A DNA stretch of 64,000 nucleotides from Streptomyces sp. P3 (GTDB taxonomy: Bacteria > Actinomycetota > Actinomycetes > Streptomycetales > Streptomycetaceae), in assembly GCA_016893485.2 (NCBI GenBank), contig JAFEKX020000001.1:5022001-5086000 (forward strand), written 5' to 3'. Under the pieces are notes generated by a model. That model did no database searches, was not told where the DNA came from, and saw nothing but the letters and a program-made list of their open reading frames with translations. The position numbers were made by a program, and so were the translations under genes. Positions 29,587 through 37,692 of this stretch are shown in pieces (the stretch's first letter is position 1; each line of letters begins with the position of its first letter).

Positions 29587-31708
29587 GTGGAGCAGCAGTT
29601 GGAGTACCGGGGACAGATGGTCATGCGGGCTGCCGTCCTGCCGGCCCGTGCCGTGTATTTGATCAATGAAGGTAGTGTCGAGGGTTTTCGGCGGGCGGTC
29701 CAAGAGGCAAGCACCCGCTGGGGAGGGATAAGCGAGCCGATCGTTGAAGTGCTGGCGGACGGCACTGTGTTGCCAGGGCACCGGCAAGCCGTCGAGCTGT
29801 CCCGAGCCGTCGGAGCGGTGAACGTCGACCTCTCAGAGGAGCTGGCCAACAAGGCTGCCGCGGCCCTCGGCTTGGAGTGCGTTTCCATCGCTCGGGTAGA
29901 GCGGGATGGCGTCACACGATTCGCCACCCACCCTAGCCACACAGTGCGCAGCCAACCGGGCTGGACGTACGTCATGGCCAGGGAAGGGGGAACCTCTGGG
30001 AGGTTGCCGCTGCTGGAGATTTGAACCAAGAGGCATTGGAGGACATGCAGCGTTCGACTCTGCCGGTCCGTCGACCTCGCAGCAATGACGAGATTGGCCG
30101 CGCCCAGATCGACATCATGGGCACCTTGTTGCAGCAAACTGCTTCACAGGCTGGCGAGTACGAGGTTTCAGGAATGCCTGGTGAAACGCCAGGAGTGATC
30201 TGGGTTACGGAGCCAGACGACCTTGAAGACTGCCTCGCCTTCTGGAATGTACGAGCCTTGCGCTCCTTGACGTTCAGTCAGGCGCCCATGCTCCTGCTCC
30301 CTGTCGACGACGTGAAGTACTGGATCGGCTTTGATCGTCAACTTGCCAGCGTCCTCGCCAGACCGGCGGAGTTCTCTCCCGATGTGATTGTGGTCAGTTG
30401 CGGAGTGGACCAAGAGAAACTGGAAGCCCTTGCCGCGCTGCTGGGCCTGGAACCCACCGAAGAAAAGGTTCGCATCGGGCGTTCTTGGCCAGTTCCCGAA
30501 CTTCGACAGGCTCCGTTTACCTGCCGATTTAACCTGAATGTTCGCCAGTTCGTTGACTTCGTACGTGAGCACGGGGCCATTACCTCAGTTGATATCCATG
30601 TTTTCGCCTCAGGGAGCACCGTACGCTTCGCTTCCCCAGTTTCCTTCGATGGCGCTGGCGGAGTGCTTGTACGTTTCTCGGGGCGGCCGTTTGACGGCCT
30701 TCCGCGACGGTCTTCCGTAGCATCGCTTGTGCACGAACATGCCAGCTGGCATGGCAACAGTATCCAACTCAAGACCCTCGCCCAGAACTCTTACCAGTTC
30801 GACCTTCTCGTGCCGTCGCTCGACCAGGCACGTGCGCAGGTATTGCTCGATGTTACGGACCGTTATCAGCTTTCCGATAAAGGTCGAATGGGCGCGGCTC
30901 TTCAGGAAACAAATGACCTTGCTGTGCTGCTGGTTCCAGGGATGTTCGAAGCGTTGGTGGATCTAATGACGCCCTGATCGAAGACCCTTACCAAAGAACT
31001 GAAAGCTCTGGCAGCGGAAGGAAACATTGACGACAGGCTGTCTGAGCTCATTGCGCGTTGGGGAAGCCGAACCGAGCGCCGCTACCTTCCAGCTCAGCAG
31101 CTTGGGCAAGTACCCAAAACATCACGCGCTGCTATCGCGGAGAAGCTGTGCGCTCTGGGCTGGGCCGAACGTGGACTGAAAGTTACCTGTTCGCGCTGCG
31201 GTCTCGATAACTTCGTATCCATGACCAATGCCAGATCGGCAGCTGCGTGCCCAGGATGCTCGGCGCCTGCAACCTACACAATGGACCCATCCACGCTGAC
31301 AGTATTCTATCGTCTGGACACCCTTGTGGACCGTGCAGTTGATCAGGGAGTCTTCCCTCACCTGAGGGTGATTGCTGCTTTGGCGAAGGATGATCCGCTG
31401 TCATCATTTCTCCCGGGGCAGACCTTTATTTCCCTGGAGAGAGTCGGTCCGTCGAAGTCGATATCTTTGGCATCTGTGACGGTAAAGTGATGGCGGGCGA
31501 GATCAAGACGAGCGCCTCAGAATTCAGCGAAGAACAGATGCAGAGGGATGTCGATCTCAGCGTTCGACTACGGGCAGATATTCACATCCTTGCAGCGGTC
31601 GACACCGTACCCGAAGCGACTCGTGACTTCGCTCAGGGGCTTTGTGACGCAGCCCAAATTGAACTGCGCGTGCTGGATAGCGAGCTTCTTCGCCCGAACG
31701 CCGCCTAG
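29587..31708 (+). CDS. large multidomain protein with zinc ribbon and PD-(D/E)XK-like nuclease domain (frame-broken)
   Basis: I do not recognise a named family. Read as one gene of about 700 codons: part 1 (29587-30020) reads MRAAVLPARAVYLINEG, then EASTRWGGISEPIVEV and a conserved VNVDLSEE; part 2 (30021-30974) is a long mixed alpha/beta region; part 3 (from 30978) has a winged-helix-like stretch, a zinc ribbon (CSRCG, 18 residues, then CPGC) and a helical segment; the end has VEVDIFGICDGKVMAGEIKTS, a PD-(D/E)XK pattern. Joints near 30020 (T run), 30974 (C run) and 31425 (G run) need one base each, plus a compensating one near 30985. GTG 29587 or ATG 29617 as start. The 3' parts could instead be separate genes. 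A defence role is inferred from the domain mix and location. Confidence 0.65.
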
Positions 31709-31779
31709 CAGCTTCGTCCCGTCTGTTCCAGTACAGGAAGGGGCGCCCAACAGCGGAACGCCCCCTTCGCTCAGAGGTG

Positions 31780-32713
31780 TCAGCCATCTTCAATAGCCTC
31801 ATGTGATTCCAGAGCGCGTTGGATCTGCTCGTTGGCACGGTGCTGGTTACGGTGAATAGCCTTGGCGTAGAAGCGGAACAGGACCGCAATGCTGTGCCCC
31901 GCCCGGCGTGCTACTTCGGCTGGGGAGACGCCGGACTCAAGCCAGAGCGAGACGCCCGCATGACGCAGCGAGTACGGCACGTCAGCCAGCGGCGAGGCTG
32001 CCTCGGACTCTGTTAGCGCTGCGAGCCGAGCAGCCTTCCACGCCTCCCCGTACTCCTTGGACAAGAGGTGGCCACCCTGGGCCGCACGAAAGAGCCGGCC
32101 GTCCTCGGCGGTGCCGAACTCCTTGATGTGCTCGCGAACCAGGCGCACGAGAACCGGCGGAATCGGTACCGCGCGGGTCGCCTTGCGGGCCCGCTTCTTC
32201 AGGCCGCTTGTATCGAACGACTCGCCTGTGTCGGTCCATCCGAGCCGACTCGGGGCATGCTTGTGGAGAGCAGGACTTCACCCCAGCCCTCTTTTGGAAG
32301 GGTGAAGTCGTTCTCACGGAGACCGGCCGCCTCACCAGGTCGGTTGGCCGCGTAGTAGAGGCAGCCGAAGAACGCCATCAAGTGCCGTCCGCGTTCGCCC
32401 TGTTCACCGACAGCGTCGATCAACTCCTCTGCCAGCTTGGGGCCGGGGACGAACCGGAAGTCGATCTCGTCGTCGGTCTCGGGCGGGGTCCAGTCGACCT
32501 TGTCGAGGGCAGAGTCGTCAGCAACTCCCGCTCCACCGCGTACCGGAGACAGTTGCTGAAGACCGTCCGCTTGCGGTTCACCGTGTTCTCGGCAGCGGCT
32601 GTGCCGTCCTGCTTCAGCTTCAGCGCGTCGAGCGCCGTGCGCACCACGGAGGGCGTGTTGAGGTCGGTGATGTCGATGGGCTTCCGGTCGATCCAGTCCA
32701 ACGCAGCCACGCG
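31780..32713 (-). pseudogene. int: tyrosine integrase, N-terminus lost (element 1)
   Basis: C-terminal two thirds of a pSAM2-type integrase. Present: end of the core-binding domain (TVNRKRTVFSNCLRYAVE), catalytic region with GCLYYAANRPGEAAGLREND, then YSLRHAGVSLW, ARRAGHSIAVLFRFYAK with the nucleophile Tyr. Two single-base breaks near 32252 and 32510 look like homopolymer errors. The first about 190 residues seen in the element 2 integrase are absent: at about 32713 the sequence passes into a GntR gene. Without its DNA-binding N-terminus the enzyme should not be functional. Confidence 0.88.
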
Positions 32714-32885
32714 GACCTGGCGGTCATGTTCGCCACGCCAAAGCGTTCCTGTAGCTCGCGGATGGACGGCATCTGCTCGCCCGGCTTGATCCGCCCCTGC
32801 AAGATGTCGCGCCGAATCTCGTCGGCAGCGTGCAGGCAGGAGCCCGTAGCCCTGGCCTTCGAGGCACGGCTACGGGAACTCCTCC
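32714..32885 (-). pseudogene. GntR-family regulator, N-terminal remnant (KorSA-like)
   Basis: Winged-helix start of a GntR regulator: ADEIRRDILQGRIKPGEQ, then PSIRELQERFGVANMTARSA. The match stops after the recognition helix, where it runs directly into integrase sequence (LDWIDRKPIDITDL). Same strand as the integrase remnant. In pSAM2-type elements a KorSA regulator represses transfer genes, and this one lies next to a Nudix gene as expected for korSA-pif. The join marks a deletion that removed everything between. Confidence 0.75.
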
Positions 32886-32891
32886 CACCAG

Positions 32892-33377
32892 TCAGCGGAT
32901 CGCTTCGTCCATGAGCAGGTAGAGCAGGCCGACGAGCGAACCGCTGCTCACGACCTCCCGGCGGTCGATCATGCCCCGCACCTCCGAGAGAGGAATCCAC
33001 TCGATGCGGTCGGACTCGTTCTTCTCTGTGGGTGGTCCGGCGTAGGTAGCGCCGTCCGCACGGAAGACGTGGTGCTGTGAGTCGGTGATGCCGTTGGCCG
33101 GCTCGGCGTAGGTGAGGGGCTTGATGGGGCCAGGGCGCCAGCCGGTCTCTTCCAGGACTTCGCGGGCTGCCGCTTCCTCCGGAGCCTCGTTCTCCTCGAC
33201 CAGGCCCATGGGCAACTCCCAGGCCCACGAGTCGGTGATGAAGCGGTGCCGCCACATCATCAGGACTTCTTGACGGTCGTTGACCACGGCGGCCACGGCC
33301 AGGTGTCGAAGGCGAACGACGTGGTACTCCCACCTGCGCCCATCAGGCTGCTGGACGTCGACCAGACACAGATTCAC
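32892..33377 (-). CDS. Nudix hydrolase, Pif-like
   Basis: 161 aa from GTG 33377. The Nudix box is complete: G-x5-E-x7-REVLEETGW at about residues 57-79. Known: pSAM2 encodes a Nudix protein, Pif, that prevents redundant transfer between cells already carrying the element; the position beside a GntR remnant supports this assignment. The same frame continues upstream to ATG 33425 (MEWKTHGER) but is cut by a TAG at about 33398, so the natural start may have been lost; translation from GTG 33377 would drop 16 residues. Confidence 0.82.
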   Translation of the reverse strand: MNLCLVDVQQPDGRRWEYHVVRLRHLAVAAVVNDRQEVLMMWRHRFITDSWAWELPMGLVEENEAPEEAAAREVLEETGWRPGPIKPLTYAEPANGITDSQHHVFRADGATYAGPPTEKNESDRIEWIPLSEVRGMIDRREVVSSGSLVGLLYLLMDEAIR

Positions 33378-33613
33378 CCACTTGTTCGTGTAGGTCTATC
33401 GCTCACCGTGCGTCTTCCACTCCATACCTGCGACCCCTCTCGATCGGTCTCCAGGATCTCAGACGAACACGGCAGGGTACTCAGGATTGAGCGACGTTAG
33501 CGTCAAGGTGACGAAAGTTAGATGCTTACGCGTCTGGGGACTTGCGCGAGGCTTGCCCACTGTTCTGGGGGCTAACAGGAGCAGGCTGCACAGGGCGGTT
33601 CGTGAGACACCGC

Positions 33614-33646
33614 AGGCCCGCGCACGCCTCATGCGTGCGCGGGCCT
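33614..33646 (-). terminator. hairpin terminator of the dCTP deaminase operon
   Basis: Perfect 14-bp stem AGGCCCGCGCACGC / GCGTGCGCGGGCCT with a 5-nt loop, 27 bp beyond the dCTP deaminase stop. Confidence 0.85.
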
Positions 33647-33672
33647 AGAGTGCGGAGGGGGCTCCTGATGAC

Positions 33673-34713
33673 TCACGGTAGCGTTGCCCTATGTGATCTC
33701 AGCTCAGCGGTGCCGTAATAGCCGTCTGCCTTGTACAGGAAGGCGAAGCCACTAACGATCATGCCAAGCGCTGTGCATAGCCAAAGTGTTATGTGGCCCC
33801 ACCCGATGGGATGTACGAAGAACGACCCGATGGTTCCGCTTCCCAGAAGCGAGGTGACAGTTAAAGTGCCGCCTCGCAGCATCTTTCCTATTGTTCTCCG
33901 CCGGTCTTCCGACTTAGCGAATTCGTCCATCAAGTCTGTGCCGCTGTCAACCTCGCCGAGCGGCTTCCTCTGGATGTATCGATGAAGCCGCTCCAAGGCT
34001 TCAATGCTGATACCCGGAGATAGCAGTTCAGCAATGCTGTCACGGATGTCTGCGTGTAGGTTATGGCCGCCAATGCTTTGAGCAATCCGATCGAAGAGCT
34101 TGTCTTTCCACCAATACGATGGGCCACCGTCGTCTTCGGGGTATTTACTTTCCAGACTTTGGTGTCCGTATTGTCGCTCAGGAGCCTCGGTAAGTTTGAC
34201 GAGGATGAGCTGTGCAATGGGCATGAGAGGCGCAAGACGAACGTTGGACCGTGCGAAGCTCACGAGTTCTACTGGCATATGACCACGCCAGCCAGGATTG
34301 ATGAAGTCGCCGGTGCAGTGAATCATCAGCCCGAGTCGGGCGTAGGAACTACGTCCCTCAATTTTCGCGGCATAATTTGGCGGGACTGTAAACTTCTCGT
34401 AGGTGCGACCGAGCAAAACCTCATTGGGCTTCAGGTCGATGGCCTCGCCGGGGCGAAGGTCGATTTTCTTCCATCGACGTCGGGGCGCTAGCTCTTGAAG
34501 TTGTTTGTTGCGGAGGTCGAGTACGGGGCGGCGCCAAAAGCGCCAGCCAGGCGGACGTGGAACTTTGCGGGCTTTCCAGAAATGAGTGTCGAGTCGCAAG
34601 TCAATTGAGCACGGTTGAACTTGCGTGTCGGGATCGAACTCGTAATCTGGTAAGCGGGCTTCCATTGCTAACTCTGGAAGGAGCTCTCTAATAGTCCTGT
34701 CCGCCGCGTACAA
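33673..34713 (-). CDS. dCTP deaminase/dUTPase-fold protein with C-terminal membrane tail
   Basis: 346 aa, intact. The first about 190 residues match the dCTP deaminase fold: IEGRSSYARLGLMIH (substrate loop with Ser and Arg), GDFINPGWRGHMPVELVSF (catalytic Glu in VEL) and LAPLMPIAQLIL. The typical enzyme ends near 190 aa; here about 150 more residues follow, with a helical region and two hydrophobic helices near the end (TLTVTSLLGSGTIGSFF; ITLWLCTALGMIVSGFAFLY). The tail suggests membrane attachment. Known: some dCTP deaminases defend against phage by emptying the dCTP pool. Last gene of an operon; the stop of the gene before it abuts this ATG. Confidence 0.85.
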   Translation of the reverse strand: MYAADRTIRELLPELAMEARLPDYEFDPDTQVQPCSIDLRLDTHFWKARKVPRPPGWRFWRRPVLDLRNKQLQELAPRRRWKKIDLRPGEAIDLKPNEVLLGRTYEKFTVPPNYAAKIEGRSSYARLGLMIHCTGDFINPGWRGHMPVELVSFARSNVRLAPLMPIAQLILVKLTEAPERQYGHQSLESKYPEDDGGPSYWWKDKLFDRIAQSIGGHNLHADIRDSIAELLSPGISIEALERLHRYIQRKPLGEVDSGTDLMDEFAKSEDRRRTIGKMLRGGTLTVTSLLGSGTIGSFFVHPIGWGHITLWLCTALGMIVSGFAFLYKADGYYGTAELRSHRATLP

Positions 34714-34959
34714 CTACGCCTCCGGTTCTTCCCATGCCTGGATGTCCGATAGAGCGAAGGATCGCGTAGCTTTCTTCTCCAGGTCAATGGCATCTATGAG
34801 CCATTGCCTTTCTGGATGCCATTCCGTTGAGCCGAACCAGATGTTGAGCGGCTGAATTCGCCGCCATCCTTTTTCGCCTCGATAGTTGATGTACAGAATC
34901 CGAACTTCTTGCTCGGCCTTTATAGCCTCGCTAGCATCGGGAGGCGGCGTCGGCTCCAT
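34714..34959 (-). CDS. small WYL-domain-like protein
   Basis: 81 aa. The central part ILYINYRGEKGWRRIQP, then IWFGSTEWHPERQWLIDA and RSFALSDIQAW has the pattern of a WYL domain, here without a DNA-binding domain. WYL domains are thought to sense nucleotides or nucleic acid ends and are enriched in defence islands. ATG 34959 lies inside the end of the DUF1653-like gene and the stop abuts the dCTP deaminase start, so the three are co-translated. It may be the sensor subunit for the deaminase. Confidence 0.72.
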   Translation of the reverse strand: MEPTPPPDASEAIKAEQEVRILYINYRGEKGWRRIQPLNIWFGSTEWHPERQWLIDAIDLEKKATRSFALSDIQAWEEPEA

Positions 34960-35220
34960 ATGTGGACTGCTCCTCTGATTTCACTAGCCTGAAACGTTCG
35001 CGTGGCCCCGTTCGTGTATCCACAATCTCTTGGAACATTTCAAGGGGCGAGCCCAAATGCTATGGTCGCCGTAGAGCTGCTGGTAGACGACAAGCCATTC
35101 CGAAGTTTCGCTGTGTTGTGCGACATTCAACACCTCGTAGAGGTTTCCCTTGTGGTGTTGATATACACCCAGAGCGATCGGGCAACTCTCGGTTTGGGTC
35201 ATGCTCTTATCGTAATTCAA
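34931..35220 (-). CDS. DUF1653-like protein, frameshifted near 35042
   Basis: About 96 aa. The signature GVYQHHKGNLYEVLNVAQHS, then VVYQQLYGD and WARPLEMF matches DUF1653. The last part needs one C near 35042 and then reads FQEIVDTRTGPRERFRL to TAG 34931, which overlaps the WYL gene start by 29 bp. TTG 35220 is chosen because AGGAGG stands 5 bp before it; ATG 35202 is the alternative. First gene of the operon. Confidence 0.75.
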
Positions 35221-35638
35221 AAGAGCCTCCTCGGTCGTTTCTAGCTATGACGCGCATTAGTGCTATTCCAACGCGTGCTTCGTCGGTCATGGGTTCAATA
35301 ACTACCCTCCGTGAAGACTCTCCAATCTTCAGGCAAGTGAATACCGTAGCGCCTGCGTGTCACGAACGAAGCTCGCTTGTGGGCAAAGTAACGAACATGT
35401 GGCGATTTACTTGATGGTATTTTAGTACTTTTTGTTATGCTTTGAATAATTTGCACTATATCTCGCTTGGTGTTGTTGTGTGAACTGCGTTTCGTGATCA
35501 TGTTTTGAGAGGGTGGGTAGGTGCCGCGTTGCGCCGGCTGGGGCGGTTGCGAGGTACTGATCAGGCGTAGTGGCACCAGCAAGTGCAACGGTGTCAATGG
35601 ACCCGGCGTGGACCACGGCCCCCAGTCGGCGCGCGGTG
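35221..35638. other. A+T-rich promoter/spacer region
   Basis: 418 bp, clearly lower in G+C than anything else in the core (for example TTAGTACTTTTTGTTATGC near 35420). It should carry the promoter of the DUF1653 operon. A reading frame on the minus strand (stop 35295, MITKRSSHNNTKRDIVQ) exists but has no ribosome-binding site or recognisable domain; I leave it unannotated. Confidence 0.5.
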
Positions 35639-35721
35639 CCGGTACGCTGTACCCGCTCCGTCCCTGGTGGGCGTGTGCGCAGGTGGGTTGCCCGAGCGGC
35701 CTAAGGGAACGGTCTTGAAAA
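35639..35721 (+). repeat. 83-bp direct repeat, right copy
   Basis: Same as 29217-29299; here it is followed by an intact tRNA 3' half. Right boundary of element 1. Confidence 0.95.
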
Positions 35722-35768
35722 CCGTCGTGGCAGCGATGTCACCGTGGGTTCAAATCCCACACCCACCG
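35682..35768 (+). tRNA. tRNA-Ser (anticodon UGA)
   Basis: 87 nt, long variable arm as in class II tRNAs. Acceptor GGTGGGT pairs with ACCCACC; anticodon stem ACGGT/ACCGT around loop CTTGAAA gives anticodon TGA; T-arm GTGGG TTCAAAT CCCAC. Discriminator G, CCA not encoded. This is the functional copy; its 3' part from the anticodon loop is the attL core of element 2, so element DNA supplies the 3' half. Confidence 0.96.
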
Positions 35769-35769
35769 C
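35713..35769 (+). repeat. attL of element 2 (57-bp direct repeat)
   Basis: From TCTTGAAAACC in the anticodon loop to the CCGC after the acceptor stem; identical to 54728-54784. The integrase gene starts 146 bp further in, its usual place. Confidence 0.95.
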
Positions 35770-35796
35770 AGCAGGTCAGAAGCCTCGCAGGTCAGG

Positions 35797-35826
35797 AGGG
35801 GCGCCCACGTTCGCGAGGGCGCCCCT
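35797..35826 (+). terminator. terminator of tRNA-Ser
   Basis: Perfect 10-bp stem AGGGGCGCCC / GGGCGCCCCT, then TCTGCGTG. Located inside element 2 DNA. Confidence 0.8.
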
Positions 35827-35883
35827 TCTGCGTGCACCTTGTCTCACCCCGTTCCGCCTCTGTCCCACCATTGACCAGTGCGT

Positions 35884-35902
35884 ATGGGCCATCTGTGGGC
35901 CA
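35884..35902. promoter_or_regulatory. possible integrase arm site, left end of element 2
   Basis: TGGGCCATCTGTGGGCCA contains two TGGGCCA at 11-bp spacing. A copy with one difference stands near the other end (54636-54654). Confidence 0.55.
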
Positions 35903-35914
35903 ACGTGGGCTCGC

Positions 35915-37320
35915 TCACCCGCCCTTGTTCAGCTCCTGCGCGATGAGTTGATTGGAGCGGGACTGTTCACCCCGGAGGATCTTGGCGTAGAAGCGGAACA
36001 GTACGGCGATGCTGTGGCCGGCCCGGCGCGCGACTTCCACGGGATCCACTCCCGATTTGATCCACAGGGAGACCCCGGCATGACGGAGCGAGTACGGCAC
36101 TTCCGCGAGGAGAGTTGCCGCATCCTTCTTCGACAGCACCGAAGCGCGAGCGGCCTCCCATAGGTCGCAGTACTCGGTAGACCGGACACGACCACCCCGC
36201 GCGGCACGGAAGAGACGGCCGTCCGGAGCGGTCCCATAGGCCGCGATGTGGTCCCGCAGCATCCGAACGAGGATCGGCGGAATCGGCACGGATCGAGTCG
36301 CCCCACGGGCCCGACGCTTGAGGCTGCGTGCCTCATAGGACGCGCCGTCATCCGTCCAGCCTCCCCGACTTCAGGGCGACTCTCCCCAGCAGCAGTTCCC
36401 CATTGCTCCGCAGCTTCCTCGGTCGCCGGGGGCAGAGTGCAGTCCGAAGCCTTCAGCGAGGCGATTTCGGCAGGGCGCATCGCGGCGTAGTACAAGCACC
36501 CGAAGAACGCTTCGAGATGCTGCCCACGCGTCCCCGAGTCGCGCACGGCCGTGATGAACGAACGGGCCAGAGTTGGGCCAGGCACGTACCGGAAATCGAT
36601 CTCGTCATCCGTCTCCGGTGGCGTCCAGTCGACGCGCAAGAGGGGATTGGCAGACAGGAGTCCTTTCTCCTCCACCGTGTACCGGAGGAAGTTGCTCAAC
36701 ACCATGCGCTTCCGGCGAGCGGTGTTCTCCGCAGCCTTCTTGCCGTCCATGCGGCGCGAGAGTGCTTCGAGGGCGGGTCGTAGAAGCGCGGGATCTTCCA
36801 GAGCTTTGACCTTCATCGAGTGCTCAGAGAGCCAGGACAGGGCCGATCGGATTTCCGGCGGCGCCTCCTGTGCGGTGTGGCGTGCGGTCACTTCGCCGTC
36901 CGGACCCGGCACAGCACGGAACGCCCACTGGTAGAGAGCGGCTCGCAAGGTCTTGGAATCCGGGGCGCCCTGAGTCGTCGTGACCAGCGTCGGGATGACA
37001 ACCGCGAGCGCCTCCGCAATGCCGGCGCGGTGCTTGGCGGCGGCGCGCGGCCACTTCATGAGCGCGTACGCCGTGGCATGGTCGTACCAAGTGGGCGAGT
37101 CACGCACGGCCAACTCTCGCGCAGGCAGGCCCGTGTCCTCGTCGAACTGCTCGCGCTCACGAAGCGCGGTCATCAGCTCTGAACGGCGGCCGTCCGCCTG
37201 CGGCTTGAGCTTGAAGCTCTTGGAGTGCGGCCGTGCCCCGACGCGCCAGCGCAGTTCGTAGGGCTTCGGACGTCCCGCGCGCTTGCGGATGGACCAGACG
37301 TCGACGTCGTACGTGAGCAT
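35915..37320 (-). CDS. int: tyrosine recombinase/integrase of element 2, frameshifted near 36360
   Basis: Catalyses integration into and excision from tRNA-Ser. About 468 aa. N-terminal arm-binding part (VWSIRKRAGRPKPYELRWRV), core-binding domain to about residue 210, catalytic domain with Arg in AAMRPAEIASL, HxxR box YSLRHAGVSLW, His in ARRAGHSIAVLFRFYAK and nucleophile Tyr in FYAK. One base near 36360 joins EVGEAG to WTDDGASYEARSL. ATG 37320 is followed by MLTYDVDVWS. The C-terminal 120 aa closely resemble the element 1 integrase. Confidence 0.95.
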
Positions 37321-37382
37321 TTCTCTCCCATGAGGAGAGGGGCCCACCAGACAGGCGGGCCCCTCGGTCGGTTGGTGGTGAG

Positions 37383-37571
37383 CTACGCGGCGTTGTCCGC
37401 ACACCGCGCCCACCACGCGTCCAGGTCGGAACGGCGCACACGGAGTTGCCCGTTCGGGAGCTTCTGAAGGCGGGGCGCCTGTCCACGGGCGCGCATGCGG
37501 TAGAAGGCGGCGCGGCTCATCTTGATCTCTGCAAGAACTTCGGGGAGCTTGAGCATCTTGGGGCTGGACAT
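37383..37571 (-). CDS. xis: excisionase (helix-turn-helix)
   Basis: 62 aa. MerR/excisionase-type HTH: LKLPEVLAEIKMSRAAFY, then a basic loop and RVRRSDLDAWWARC. In pSAM2-type elements xis lies directly before int in the same operon, as here (62-bp gap). It bends attL/attR DNA to allow excision. ATG 37571 has GAGGAG upstream. Confidence 0.88.
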   Translation of the reverse strand: MSSPKMLKLPEVLAEIKMSRAAFYRMRARGQAPRLQKLPNGQLRVRRSDLDAWWARCADNAA

Positions 37572-37620
37572 GGCACTCCTCAGCGCGGGGGTGACACGGT
37601 GATGAGGTTCTGAGCACATT

Positions 37621-37692
37621 GCTCTGAGTCGCGACTCATCGCGACTCAGAGCGGGTTGGCGCGGTTCTGAGTCGCGATGAGTCACGACTCAG
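37621..37692. promoter_or_regulatory. two inverted repeats between rep and xis
   Basis: First dyad: perfect 14-bp arms GCTCTGAGTCGCGA (37621-37634) and its complement (37639-37652), spacer CTCA. Second dyad: CTGAGTCGCGA (37667-37677) and TCACGACTCAG (37682-37692), one mismatch; its right arm overlaps the rep stop. Four copies of the half-site TCGCGACTCAG in 72 bp suggest an operator or replication-initiation site. Confidence 0.7.

Larger units (their letters stand above)
29260..35681. mobile_element. element 1: decayed pSAM2-like integrative element
   Basis: About 6.4 kb between the decayed and intact copies of tRNA-Ser. Contents: Int arm-site-like repeat, nuclease-domain protein, integrase 3' remnant, GntR 5' remnant, Pif-like Nudix gene, and a three-gene operon ending in dCTP deaminase. 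No rep, tra or xis gene is left. The integrase remnant is related to the integrase of element 2, so both elements use the same attachment site. It appears immobile on its own. Confidence 0.8.

Noticed and set aside
29587..31708. Several independent small genes
   Set aside because: The pieces end and begin at the same points and rejoin with single bases in homopolymer runs, as in the core genes; separate genes remain possible but are less likely.
35295..35597. Coding region on the minus strand in the A+T-rich spacer
   Set aside because: No ribosome-binding site or recognisable domain; composition reflects the A+T-rich upstream region.
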